NCBI GenBank assembly: GCA_002257045.1
Contig: NCHD01000020.1
Coordinates: 1-39,336 of the forward strand
DNA: 39,336 bases
Reading direction: 5' to 3'
From: Hydrogenophilales bacterium 16-61-112
Lineage (GTDB): Bacteria > Pseudomonadota > Gammaproteobacteria > Burkholderiales > Thiobacillaceae
Of this stretch, positions 32,454-39,336 are shown piece by piece. The notes under the pieces were generated by a model that was not told the origin of the DNA, ran no database searches, and saw only the letters and a list, made by a program, of their open reading frames with translations. Each line of letters begins with the position of its first letter. Position 1 is the first letter of the stretch. Both the position numbers and the translations under genes were made by a program.

Positions 32454-33625
32454 GCCAGAAACAATTCCAGCAGGTCGTTTAAAAAATGCTGCCCGTGCAC
32501 GCTCGGCTGCAAGCGGGTGGCGCCGGGCAACAACAGGCCCCGCGCGCGCGCTTTATCAAGCGCGGCGGCGCACACGATCAGGGGCAGGCCGGTGCGTTCT
32601 TCGAACAGCGCCGCAGGCACGCCCTCGTTCAAGCGCAGCGCGTTCATCATGAACTCGAACGGCAGGTCGGTGCGCGTCAGGATACGGGTGTCGGCAAGGT
32701 GCGCGCCCTGCGCCACCGCATCCATGTATTGCTGCGGATGCTTGGTGCGCATCTGGCGAAGGATGCGGTCGTGGAAACTGAGCTTGGAATGCGCGCCCGC
32801 GCCGATGCCGAGATAATCGCCAAACTGCCAGTAGTTGAGGTTGTGGCGGCTGGCGTGGTGCGGCCGTGCATAGGTCGAGGTTTCGTAGTGCTGCATACCG
32901 GCCCCGATCAGCCGCGCTTCGACCGCCAGTTGCATGTCTGCCGCCGCATCGTCGTCCGGCAGATTGGCCGGCGCGGTGTGGCCGAACGGCGTATTGGGCT
33001 CGAGCGTGAGGTGGTAGGCCGACAGATGCGGCGGCTCAAAGCTGAGCGCGGTGTCGATATCGGCCAGCGCCTCGGCCAGCGTTTGCCCGGGCAGCGCAAC
33101 CATCAGGTCGAGATTGAAGGTATCGAAATGGGTCGCGGCAAGTTCAGCCGCGCGGCGTGCCTCCACGTCGTCGTGAATCCGCCCCAATGCCTGAAGGTGG
33201 CGCGGATTGAAACTCTGGATACCGAGCGACACGCGCGTAACGCCAGCCGCGCGGAAGCCGGCAAACTTGGTGGCCTCCACCGTTCCGGGGTTGGCTTCGA
33301 GCGTGATTTCCGCGCCGGGCAACAGCCGCGTCAGGGTCCGAACGCCGGTCAGGATGCGGTCGATCCCATCTGCCGAAAACAGGCTCGGCGTGCCGCCGCC
33401 GAAAAAAACCGTATGAACCGTGCGACCCCAGATATCGGGCAGCGCCTGTTCCAGATCGGCCAGCAGCGCATCGATATACGCGGCTTCCGGAATCGCTTGC
33501 GCCGCATGCGAATTGAAGTCGCAATACGGGCATTTCTTCACGCACCACGGCAGGTGGATATAGAACGACAGCGGCGGCGATACGGTCAACCCACCGCCGG
33601 CAAAGCGAATGACGGACTCAGCCAA
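32450..33625 (-). CDS. hemW: radical SAM heme chaperone HemW
   Basis: 391 aa. The iron-sulfur motif CVKKCPYC (~29-36) lies in FYIHLPWCVKKCPYCDFNSH; then FFGGGTPSLF, LEANPGTVE, GVTRVSLGIQSFNPRHLQALGRIH, NLDLMVALPGQT and HNLNYWQFGDYLGIGAGAHS follow. This is the CPO-like HemW, which delivers heme rather than oxidising coproporphyrinogen; it lacks the extra N-terminal Cys of HemN. The start overlaps the rdgB stop by 8 bases. Its stop overlaps that of senA (TTAG at 32450-32453). Confidence 0.93.
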   Translation of the reverse strand: MAESVIRFAGGGLTVSPPLSFYIHLPWCVKKCPYCDFNSHAAQAIPEAAYIDALLADLEQALPDIWGRTVHTVFFGGGTPSLFSADGIDRILTGVRTLTRLLPGAEITLEANPGTVEATKFAGFRAAGVTRVSLGIQSFNPRHLQALGRIHDDVEARRAAELAATHFDTFNLDLMVALPGQTLAEALADIDTALSFEPPHLSAYHLTLEPNTPFGHTAPANLPDDDAAADMQLAVEARLIGAGMQHYETSTYARPHHASRHNLNYWQFGDYLGIGAGAHSKLSFHDRILRQMRTKHPQQYMDAVAQGAHLADTRILTRTDLPFEFMMNALRLNEGVPAALFEERTGLPLIVCAAALDKARARGLLLPGATRLQPSVHGQHFLNDLLELFLA

Positions 33626-34208
33626 GCTGTTTCAGCTTGCCCACCAGATCGCGCAGCGCCTGGCCGCGATGGCTGATGCCGTTCTTGGTGTCTTCATCCA
33701 GCTCGGCACCGGTTTTGCCGAATGGCGGGACGAGGAAATACGGATCGTAGCCAAAACCATTTTCGCCGCGCGGGGTATCGATGATCTCGCCGTGCCAGCG
33801 GCCTTCCGAGATGATCGGCTCGGGGTCGTCGGGGTGGCGCACGTAGACCATGACGCAGGTGTAGTGGGCGCGGCGGTTGGCCTCACCGGCCAGCTCGGCG
33901 ATGAGTTTTTCGTTGTTGCGCTGATCGGATTTGGGTTCGCCGGCATAGCGTGCGGAAAACACCCCGGGCGCGCCGCCGAGCGCCTCGACGCAAATGCCGG
34001 AATCGTCGGCCAGCGCCGGCAGGCCGCTGTGCGCGCTGGCGTGGCGCGCCTTGGCCAGACAGTTCTCGACAAAGGTGATGTACGGCTCGGGGCATTCGGG
34101 CACGTTGAAATCAGATTGCGGCACCGCCTGAATGTCGAGCGGCGCGAGGATGCGGGCGATTTCACGCAGCTTGCCGGCGTTGCCTGAGGCGATGACGAGC
34201 TTGCTCAT
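33618..34208 (-). CDS. rdgB: XTP/dITP pyrophosphatase
   Basis: 196 aa Ham1/RdgB enzyme that removes non-canonical purine nucleotides. Motifs: [13 protein letters not shown] at the N-terminus, [38 protein letters not shown], and [14 protein letters not shown]. The start overlaps the rph stop by four bases (ATGA) and the stop overlaps hemW, making an rph-rdgB-hemW unit. Confidence 0.96.
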   Translation of the reverse strand: MSKLVIASGNAGKLREIARILAPLDIQAVPQSDFNVPECPEPYITFVENCLAKARHASAHSGLPALADDSGICVEALGGAPGVFSARYAGEPKSDQRNNEKLIAELAGEANRRAHYTCVMVYVRHPDDPEPIISEGRWHGEIIDTPRGENGFGYDPYFLVPPFGKTGAELDEDTKNGISHRGQALRDLVGKLKQLG

Positions 34209-34942
34209 GCGTACAGCGCCGCGAGCTGGGCGGCGGTGATTTCCGTGATGCCCGCGCTCGCCAGGTCGATCAACGCGTCCATGTCGGCACGCGAGAACGG
34301 GGCGCCTTCTGCCGTGCCCTGCACTTCGACGATGCCGCCACTGCCGGTAATCACCACATTCATGTCGGTGTCGCAGCCGGAATCTTCCAGGTAATCGAGA
34401 TCGAGCACGGCCGCGCCTTGATAGAGGCCGACCGAGACGGCGGCGATGCTGTCGTTCAGCGGGGTTTCAGCGAGCTTGCCGTCGCGCAGCAGACCGGCGA
34501 CCGCATCGGCCACTGCGACGTAGGCGCCGCAAATGCTCGCGCAACGCGTGCCGCCGTCGGCCTGCAGCACGTCGCAATCAATTTGCAGCGTGCGTTCGCC
34601 GAGCTTTTTCAGGTCGACCACGGCGCGCAGGCTGCGGCCGATCAGGCGCTGGATTTCCTGTGTGCGGCCGGACTGCTTGCCGCGCGCGGCTTCGCGGTCG
34701 CTGCGGGTGTGGGTGGAGCGCGGCAGCATGCCGTATTCGGCGGTGACCCAGCCTTCGCCGCTGCCTTTTTTGTGCGGCGGGATTTTCTCCAGCACGCTGG
34801 CGGTACACAGCACGCGGGTGTCGCCCATGCTGACCAGCACCGAACCTTCGGCATGTTTGGTGTAACCACGGGTGAAGGTCAGGGCGCGCAGCGCATCGGG
34901 CGCGCGGCCGCTGGGGCGGGAAATGGCAGTCATGGCAGTCAT
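34205..34942 (-). CDS. rph: ribonuclease PH
   Basis: 245 aa from the ATG at 34942 (34933 is an equally usable ATG). RNase PH trims tRNA 3' ends using phosphate. Motifs: [46 protein letters not shown] (phosphate-binding Arg), [62 protein letters not shown]. An upstream in-frame extension to 35143 overlaps the phosphatase gene and is not protein-like. No strong ribosome site. Confidence 0.95.
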   Translation of the reverse strand: MTAMTAISRPSGRAPDALRALTFTRGYTKHAEGSVLVSMGDTRVLCTASVLEKIPPHKKGSGEGWVTAEYGMLPRSTHTRSDREAARGKQSGRTQEIQRLIGRSLRAVVDLKKLGERTLQIDCDVLQADGGTRCASICGAYVAVADAVAGLLRDGKLAETPLNDSIAAVSVGLYQGAAVLDLDYLEDSGCDTDMNVVITGSGGIVEVQGTAEGAPFSRADMDALIDLASAGITEITAAQLAALYA

Positions 34943-35015
34943 GGCAGCGGACAAAAATGGAAAGCGCGAGTTTACCGCGCCCCGGGCGTCCCGCTCACGC
35001 GCCGTGCATCCTGCG

Positions 35016-35924
35016 CTACTTGACCGAGATATTCTGGATTGCCTGCTGGATTTCAGCGATGGCGCGCTCGATTTCGTCGTCCGACACCGCGGCCGCGCCT
35101 GGCACCGAACGGTGCGCGTTAATCTGCGTGGTGACGCCGCCATCTGGCAGCGCCAAGGTGGAAATGGAGTCCTTGCTCGGCATGCGCGCCTCGCCCCAAG
35201 TCATGGCGATCAGGCTGAGGTTGTCGCCGTGCTCGCCGCCGCGAAACTCGGCATGGTCCATCAAATGGCGCACCGCGTCTTCCAGCGTGTAGGCATGCAG
35301 CAGCGCGGACAGTTCCTGGGCGTTGATCATGCCCCAGATGCCGTCGGTGCAAAGCAGCATGGTGTCGCCGTCGGTCAGCGGGAGCGGCGCATTGCATTCG
35401 ACCTGCGGAATGGCGTAGCCCCCCAGGCAGTTGGAGACCTTGTTGCGCTCCGGATGGTGACCGGCCTCCTCCTCGCTGATGATGCCGTCGCGCACCAGTT
35501 GCGCCACGGCGGTATGGTCTTCGGTGCGGGCGATCAGCGCGCCGTCGCTGAACAGATACAGGCGCGAATCGCCCACATGCGCCCAGTACGCGGTGCCATC
35601 CTGCACCACCGACGCCACCAGCGTGGTGTGCGGAATTTCAAGCAAATCCTGCGCGATGGCGTAGTCGTTGATCGCGCTATGCGCAAGCGCCGTCGCATCG
35701 GCCAGAAAGGCCATCGGATCGGACAAACGCGGCTTGGCCAGTTTCTGGAACAGGTCGGTCAGGGTCTGCACCGCGATCTGTGCGGCGATTTCGCCATACA
35801 GGTGGCCGCCCATGCCATCGGCTACCACCATCAACAAGGCATCGCGACTGTAGGAGTAGGCGACCCGATCCTGGTTGTTTTTACGGCCACCCTGACGTGA
35901 CGCCTGGTAAATGGTGAATTTCAT
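35016..35924 (-). CDS. PP2C-family Ser/Thr protein phosphatase
   Basis: 302 aa. Metal-binding residues D19 (KNNQDR) and D36 (VADGMGG) begin the PP2C pattern, followed by [37 protein letters not shown] and [12 protein letters not shown]-terminal acidic stretch (~255-302) lies beyond the catalytic core. The gene begins 10 bases after the kinase stop and must act on the kinase or its targets. Cytoplasmic, no membrane segment. Confidence 0.93.
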   Translation of the reverse strand: MKFTIYQASRQGGRKNNQDRVAYSYSRDALLMVVADGMGGHLYGEIAAQIAVQTLTDLFQKLAKPRLSDPMAFLADATALAHSAINDYAIAQDLLEIPHTTLVASVVQDGTAYWAHVGDSRLYLFSDGALIARTEDHTAVAQLVRDGIISEEEAGHHPERNKVSNCLGGYAIPQVECNAPLPLTDGDTMLLCTDGIWGMINAQELSALLHAYTLEDAVRHLMDHAEFRGGEHGDNLSLIAMTWGEARMPSKDSISTLALPDGGVTTQINAHRSVPGAAAVSDDEIERAIAEIQQAIQNISVK

Positions 35925-35934
35925 CGCGATAGCT

Positions 35935-36879
35935 TCAGAACAGGTCTTTGGTCAGTGAATGCTTGATGCTACTCAAAAACGAGGGCCGTGGCAGCGTCAT
36001 CGAACTGCTATCCATCAACACCTTTTGTAAACTAAACACACTTTGCGGACGTTCCATATAGTTCAGCTTGAGGCAGTGGTCGATGGTTTCCAGCAACTGC
36101 GCAGAATACGTACCGCGCCAGTTCACCCCTGCCGGCACCATTTTATCGTTGAGCAGGCGCGCGTCGGCCGCCTGCGGCGGGTAACCCGCCAGGCAGGCAT
36201 ACAGGCTGGCGCCCACGCTGTATATATCGCTCCAGGGGCCAAGCCGTTCGCGGTTGTGGTATTGCTCGGGCGCGGCAAAACCCGGGGTGTACATGGGTTG
36301 CAACTTGCTTTCTTCCTGGGTCAGCGTTTGTCGCGCCGCACCAAAGTCGATCAGCACCGGAGAACCGTCCAGGCGGATGTAGATGTTGGACGGCTTGATA
36401 TCGAGATGCAGCAGCTTGTGCGTATGCACTTCGCGCAGGCCGTTCAGCAGTTGCGCGAACACGCGGCGAATGAAGCTTTCACGTATGCTGCCGCGGTTGG
36501 CCTGGATATGCTGCTGCAGGGTCTTGCCGCGCTCGAAGCGCATCACCATGTAAACCGTGTCGTTGGCGCGGAAGAAATTGACCACGCGGATGACGTTGGG
36601 ATGATTGATGCACGCGAGCGCCCGGCCTTCTTCGAAGAAGCACTTCATGCCGTGACGGAAAATATTGTTGTTTTCGGTCGAATTGGCCTGCACGATGACC
36701 GAGCCTTCGGTGCGCAGCACCAACGCACCCGGCAGGTATTCCTTGATGGCCACCGGCTGGTTGGCATCATCGCGCGCCAGATAGACCAGGCTGAAGCCAC
36801 CGCCGCCAATTTTGCGGACAATGGTGTATTCGTTCAGCCGGTATCCGTTTGGAAGTGCCTGGTTGGGTTGAGTCGCCAT
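35935..36879 (-). CDS. Hanks-type Ser/Thr protein kinase
   Basis: 314 aa. Gly-rich loop IGGGGFSLVY (24-33), K46 (VAIKEY), E84 helix C, catalytic HLDIKPSN (D160), DFGAA (D178) and APEQ substrate loop (PGFAAPEQYHN), then DIYSVGASLYACLAGYPP. HLD in place of HRD marks a so-called non-RD kinase, so activation-loop phosphorylation may not be needed. No transmembrane or PASTA part. It pairs with the following phosphatase and shares a divergent region with yicC (100 bp). Confidence 0.93.
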   Translation of the reverse strand: MATQPNQALPNGYRLNEYTIVRKIGGGGFSLVYLARDDANQPVAIKEYLPGALVLRTEGSVIVQANSTENNNIFRHGMKCFFEEGRALACINHPNVIRVVNFFRANDTVYMVMRFERGKTLQQHIQANRGSIRESFIRRVFAQLLNGLREVHTHKLLHLDIKPSNIYIRLDGSPVLIDFGAARQTLTQEESKLQPMYTPGFAAPEQYHNRERLGPWSDIYSVGASLYACLAGYPPQAADARLLNDKMVPAGVNWRGTYSAQLLETIDHCLKLNYMERPQSVFSLQKVLMDSSSMTLPRPSFLSSIKHSLTKDLF

Positions 36880-36979
36880 AGTCGAACGTCTATCATCTTT
36901 TTCAGTTTACGGGTTGGCCTGCCATCAAATTACACCCGGCGGGTCGCCAGCCATCGCTTTAATCACTCGCACACCCATT

Positions 36980-37846
36980 ATGACCACCAGCATGACCGGG
37001 TTCGCCGCCCACAGCATCAACCTCGAGCATGCCAGCGTCAATATCGACCTGCGCAGCGTCAACCAGCGTTACCTCGAATTGCATTTTCGCCTGGCCGACG
37101 AAGCACGCAACCTGGAACCGCAGTTGCGCGAATTGATCCAGCAGCGGCTGACGCGGGGCAAAGTGGAATGCCGCATCAGTCTCAATCCGGGTTCCACCAC
37201 CACGCCCCATAACGGCTTAAACCCGGCGATTCTTGAATGTCTGGCGCGGTGGCAGGCCGACGTGCAACAGCGTCTGCCCGGTAGCGCGCCGCTCAGCGTC
37301 AACGACATTCTGCACTGGCCTGGCGCGGTACCCGCCGTCAGCCAGCCGCAAGATACGCTGAACGAAACCGTGCTGGGCGGAATGCGGGTCACGCTTGACG
37401 AGATGGTAGAAAGCCGCCAGCGCGAAGGCGCCAAGCTCAAGCAGCACATTCTGGACCGTCTTGCCGCCGCCGAATCCGAGGTGAAAACCCTGCGCCCCTT
37501 GCTGCCGGCCCTAATCGCCGCCCAGCGCGACAAGCTGACCGAGCGCCTGCACGAAGCGCTGGGCGAGGCCGGGCATGAGCGTCTGGCGCAGGAAATCGTG
37601 CTGGCGGCGCAAAAGGCCGATATCGACGAAGAGCTTTCGCGCCTGAGCACCCACTTTGCAGAAGTTCGCCGGGTCCTGGACCAACCCGGCGCAGTCGGCA
37701 AACGACTCGATTTCCTGATGCAGGAACTGCATCGCGAAGCCAACACGCTGGGCTCCAAGTCGGTGGCCGTTGAAACGTCGCGCGCCTCGCTCGAACTCAA
37801 GGTCCTGATCGAGCAAATGCGTGAACAAGTGCAAAATATCGAATAA
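36980..37846 (+). CDS. yicC: YicC family endoribonuclease
   Basis: 288 aa; the start at 36980 gives the family N-terminus MTTSMTGFA. YicC is an endonuclease linked to RNA turnover. Conserved parts: the N-terminal SVNQRYLELHFRL, the central DEM-rich helix and the C-terminal HREANTLGSKSVAVETSRASLELKVLIEQMREQVQNIE. It is followed by gmk after 28 bp, the usual neighbour. Confidence 0.93.
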   Translation: MTTSMTGFAAHSINLEHASVNIDLRSVNQRYLELHFRLADEARNLEPQLRELIQQRLTRGKVECRISLNPGSTTTPHNGLNPAILECLARWQADVQQRLPGSAPLSVNDILHWPGAVPAVSQPQDTLNETVLGGMRVTLDEMVESRQREGAKLKQHILDRLAAAESEVKTLRPLLPALIAAQRDKLTERLHEALGEAGHERLAQEIVLAAQKADIDEELSRLSTHFAEVRRVLDQPGAVGKRLDFLMQELHREANTLGSKSVAVETSRASLELKVLIEQMREQVQNIE

Positions 37847-37874
37847 GCAGAAACCGAGAGACCCTGAAACAGCC

Positions 37875-38504
37875 ATGAATTCCCACTCCCCATCCGGCGT
37901 GCTCTACGTCGTCAGCGCCCCGTCCGGTGCAGGCAAAACCAGTCTGGTCAAAGCGCTGCTCAAGGTCGACCCGGCCATTCGCCTGTCGGTCTCCCATACC
38001 ACCCGCGCGCCGCGACCCGGCGAAACCAACGGGCGAGACTACCATTTTGTCAGCCGCGAACAGTTCCAGATCATGCTGGCTGAAGGCGAATTTCTGGAAC
38101 ACGCCGAGGTGTACGGCAACTTCTACGGCACCGCGAAAGGCAGCATCACGCACGACCTCAACGCTGGCCACGACGTGTTGCTGGAAATCGACTGGCAGGG
38201 CGCCGGACAAATCAAGCAGCATTTCCCGCACTCCGCGTCGATCTATATCCTGCCGCCCTCGTTCAACGTGCTGCGTACCCGGCTGGCCGGACGCGGGCAG
38301 GACAGCGACGAAGTGATCGAGCGCCGCCTCGCCGCCGCGGCCCACGATGTCGCTCACGCCGATGCGTTCGACTATATAATCGTCAACGATGATTTCGAGC
38401 ACGCCTCACAAGATCTGCTCGCCATCACCCGCAGCATTCGCCTCGAAACGGCGCGCCAGCTGGTTCGGCATACCGCCCTTTTCGAGGAATTCAGGCGTAT
38501 CTGA
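37875..38504 (+). CDS. gmk: guanylate kinase
   Basis: 209 aa. P-loop APSGAGKTS (K21), SHTTRAPRPGETNGRDYHFVS (GMP-binding), EFLEHAEVYGNFYGT, EIDWQGAGQIK and RRLAAAAHDVAHADAFDYIIVNDD. It converts GMP/dGMP to the diphosphate. The product of the neighbouring rpoZ-spoT pair links it to guanine nucleotide balance and the stringent response. Confidence 0.97.
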   Translation: MNSHSPSGVLYVVSAPSGAGKTSLVKALLKVDPAIRLSVSHTTRAPRPGETNGRDYHFVSREQFQIMLAEGEFLEHAEVYGNFYGTAKGSITHDLNAGHDVLLEIDWQGAGQIKQHFPHSASIYILPPSFNVLRTRLAGRGQDSDEVIERRLAAAAHDVAHADAFDYIIVNDDFEHASQDLLAITRSIRLETARQLVRHTALFEEFRRI

Positions 38505-38525
38505 TTGATCCACAATCAATTTTTT
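38504..38525 (+). terminator. weak terminator after gmk
   Basis: Six-base-pair AT-rich stem ATTGAT/ATCAAT, loop CCACA, then a T-run; it overlaps the end of gmk and may only reduce read-through into rpoZ. Confidence 0.4.
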
Positions 38526-38601
38526 CGGCTCGATTTGCCCCTTTATTTGATTGAACCCACACCCCCTGGCGCACCCGCGCCAGCAGAGCAGGAGTAGCCC
38601 T

Positions 38602-38805
38602 ATGGCCCGTATTACCGTTGATGACTGCATTCCGATGTTTCCCAACCGCTTCGAGCTGACGCTCGCCGCGACCTACCGCGCCCGTCAACTGGTGCAAGGC
38701 TCGCAATCTATGGTCGACTCGACCGACAAGGCCGTGGTGACCGCCCTGCGCGAAATCGCCGCCGGCAAAGTCGGTCCTGAAATTCTCAATCGAGGCCGTG
38801 CCTGA
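38602..38805 (+). CDS. rpoZ: RNA polymerase omega subunit
   Basis: 67 aa, ATG with CAGGAG upstream. N-terminal [25 protein letters not shown] and the [15 protein letters not shown] segment are omega. It helps assemble RNA polymerase and forms ppGpp site 1, which fits its position before spoT. The stop overlaps the proposed spoT start by 8 bases. Confidence 0.95.
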   Translation: MARITVDDCIPMFPNRFELTLAATYRARQLVQGSQSMVDSTDKAVVTALREIAAGKVGPEILNRGRA

Positions 38806-39336
38806 GAATCAGCCCGTCCCTCAACCGGCGCACCCGCACCGTGCGCCGACGTTGACGCACGAGTTCGACTCGCTGCGTCCCAAGCTGGCGTATCTCACGC
38901 CGGACGAAATCAGCACCCTGGAAGTTGCCTACGAATTCAGCCGTAGTGCCCACGAAGGCCAGTTCCGCAAAAGCGGCGAACCCTACATTTCCCATCCGCT
39001 GGCGGTAGCCGGCATCCTGGCCGAATGGCATCTGGATGCACAAACCCTGGCCGCGGCCCTGCTGCACGACGTAGTGGAAGACACGCCGGCTACAGCGGGA
39101 GAAATCGAAACGCGGTTTGGCAAGGCAGTCGCCTTGCTGGTCGACGGCGTATCGAAGCTCGACAAGCTGGCATTTGCCTCCGAGCAACACGCGCAGGCCG
39201 AGAACTTCCGCAAAATGCTGCTGGCGATGGCACAGGATGTGCGGGTCATCCTGGTCAAGCTGGCCGACCGCCTGCACAACATGCACACCATGGATTCGAT
39301 GCCGGTTGAAAAGCACCGCCGCATCGCCACCGAAAC
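38798..39336 (+). CDS. spoT: SpoT/RelA bifunctional (p)ppGpp synthetase/hydrolase, 3' part outside window
   Basis: The first 179 residues, read from GTG at 38798, run off the window. After a Pro-rich start they show the metal-dependent HD hydrolase domain: SHPLAVA (H66), LLHDVVEDT (H90, D91, E94, D95), VSKLDKL and [10 protein letters not shown]. The intact HD motif means ppGpp hydrolase activity, so this is the SpoT/Rel type rather than synthetase-only RelA. Downstream synthetase and regulatory domains are not visible. Confidence 0.9.
   Translation, partial: MPENQPVPQPAHPHRAPTLTHEFDSLRPKLAYLTPDEISTLEVAYEFSRSAHEGQFRKSGEPYISHPLAVAGILAEWHLDAQTLAAALLHDVVEDTPATAGEIETRFGKAVALLVDGVSKLDKLAFASEQHAQAENFRKMLLAMAQDVRVILVKLADRLHNMHTMDSMPVEKHRRIATE

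Overview
The window is GC-rich, densely coded DNA with no tRNA, rRNA, CRISPR array or recognisable insertion sequence. The order gmk-rpoZ-spoT, the block kinase-phosphatase-rph-rdgB-hemW, the dnaX-ybaB-recR cluster, PEP-CTERM proteins and a selenoneine-type locus all suggest a betaproteobacterium. A Thiobacillus/Nitrosomonadales-like genome is my guess, not shown. All identities come from reading motifs in the translated sequence; no database was searched.

Layout. 1-3.0 kb: the tail of an alpha/beta hydrolase, queD, two tandem rhodanese lipoproteins (one lacking its catalytic Cys) and a PEP-CTERM protein. 3.1-8.9 kb: a SoxB/5'-nucleotidase-like secreted phosphoesterase, divergent from an OmpR-type two-component system, which is followed by a PhoX-like secreted protein. 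9.2-13.3 kb: a tight operon of circularly permuted ATP-grasp, alpha-E protein, an HPPD-like VOC-fold putative dioxygenase and a small unknown protein, behind a good sigma-54 promoter match. 13.7-17.7 kb: TonB receptor, tcdA, a DUF2905 membrane protein and greB. 17.7-24.2 kb (minus strand): cnoX, purB, recR, ybaB (frame broken), dnaX, SRP RNA and aroG. A 108-bp foldback element abuts the SRP RNA gene, and aroG has a Phe-rich leader peptide and attenuator. 24.3-29.1 kb: a 1233-aa PilZ-DUF1631-GGDEF-EAL protein, then a second PEP-CTERM gene with a sigma-54 promoter. 29.3-32.5 kb: egtD-selD divergent from senA, a selenoneine/ergothioneine-type locus in which selD carries a frame-breaking deletion. 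32.5-36.9 kb: hemW, rdgB, rph, PP2C phosphatase and Ser/Thr kinase. 37-39.3 kb: yicC, gmk, rpoZ and the start of spoT.

Most worth following up: the ATP-grasp/alpha-E/HPPD-like operon, which lacks the transglutaminase and proteasome-like peptidase usually found with this pair; the sen-type locus without a visible senB and with a broken selD; the aroG attenuator; and two conserved genes (ybaB, selD) that both lost a short internal segment and their frame, which may be real decay or assembly error.
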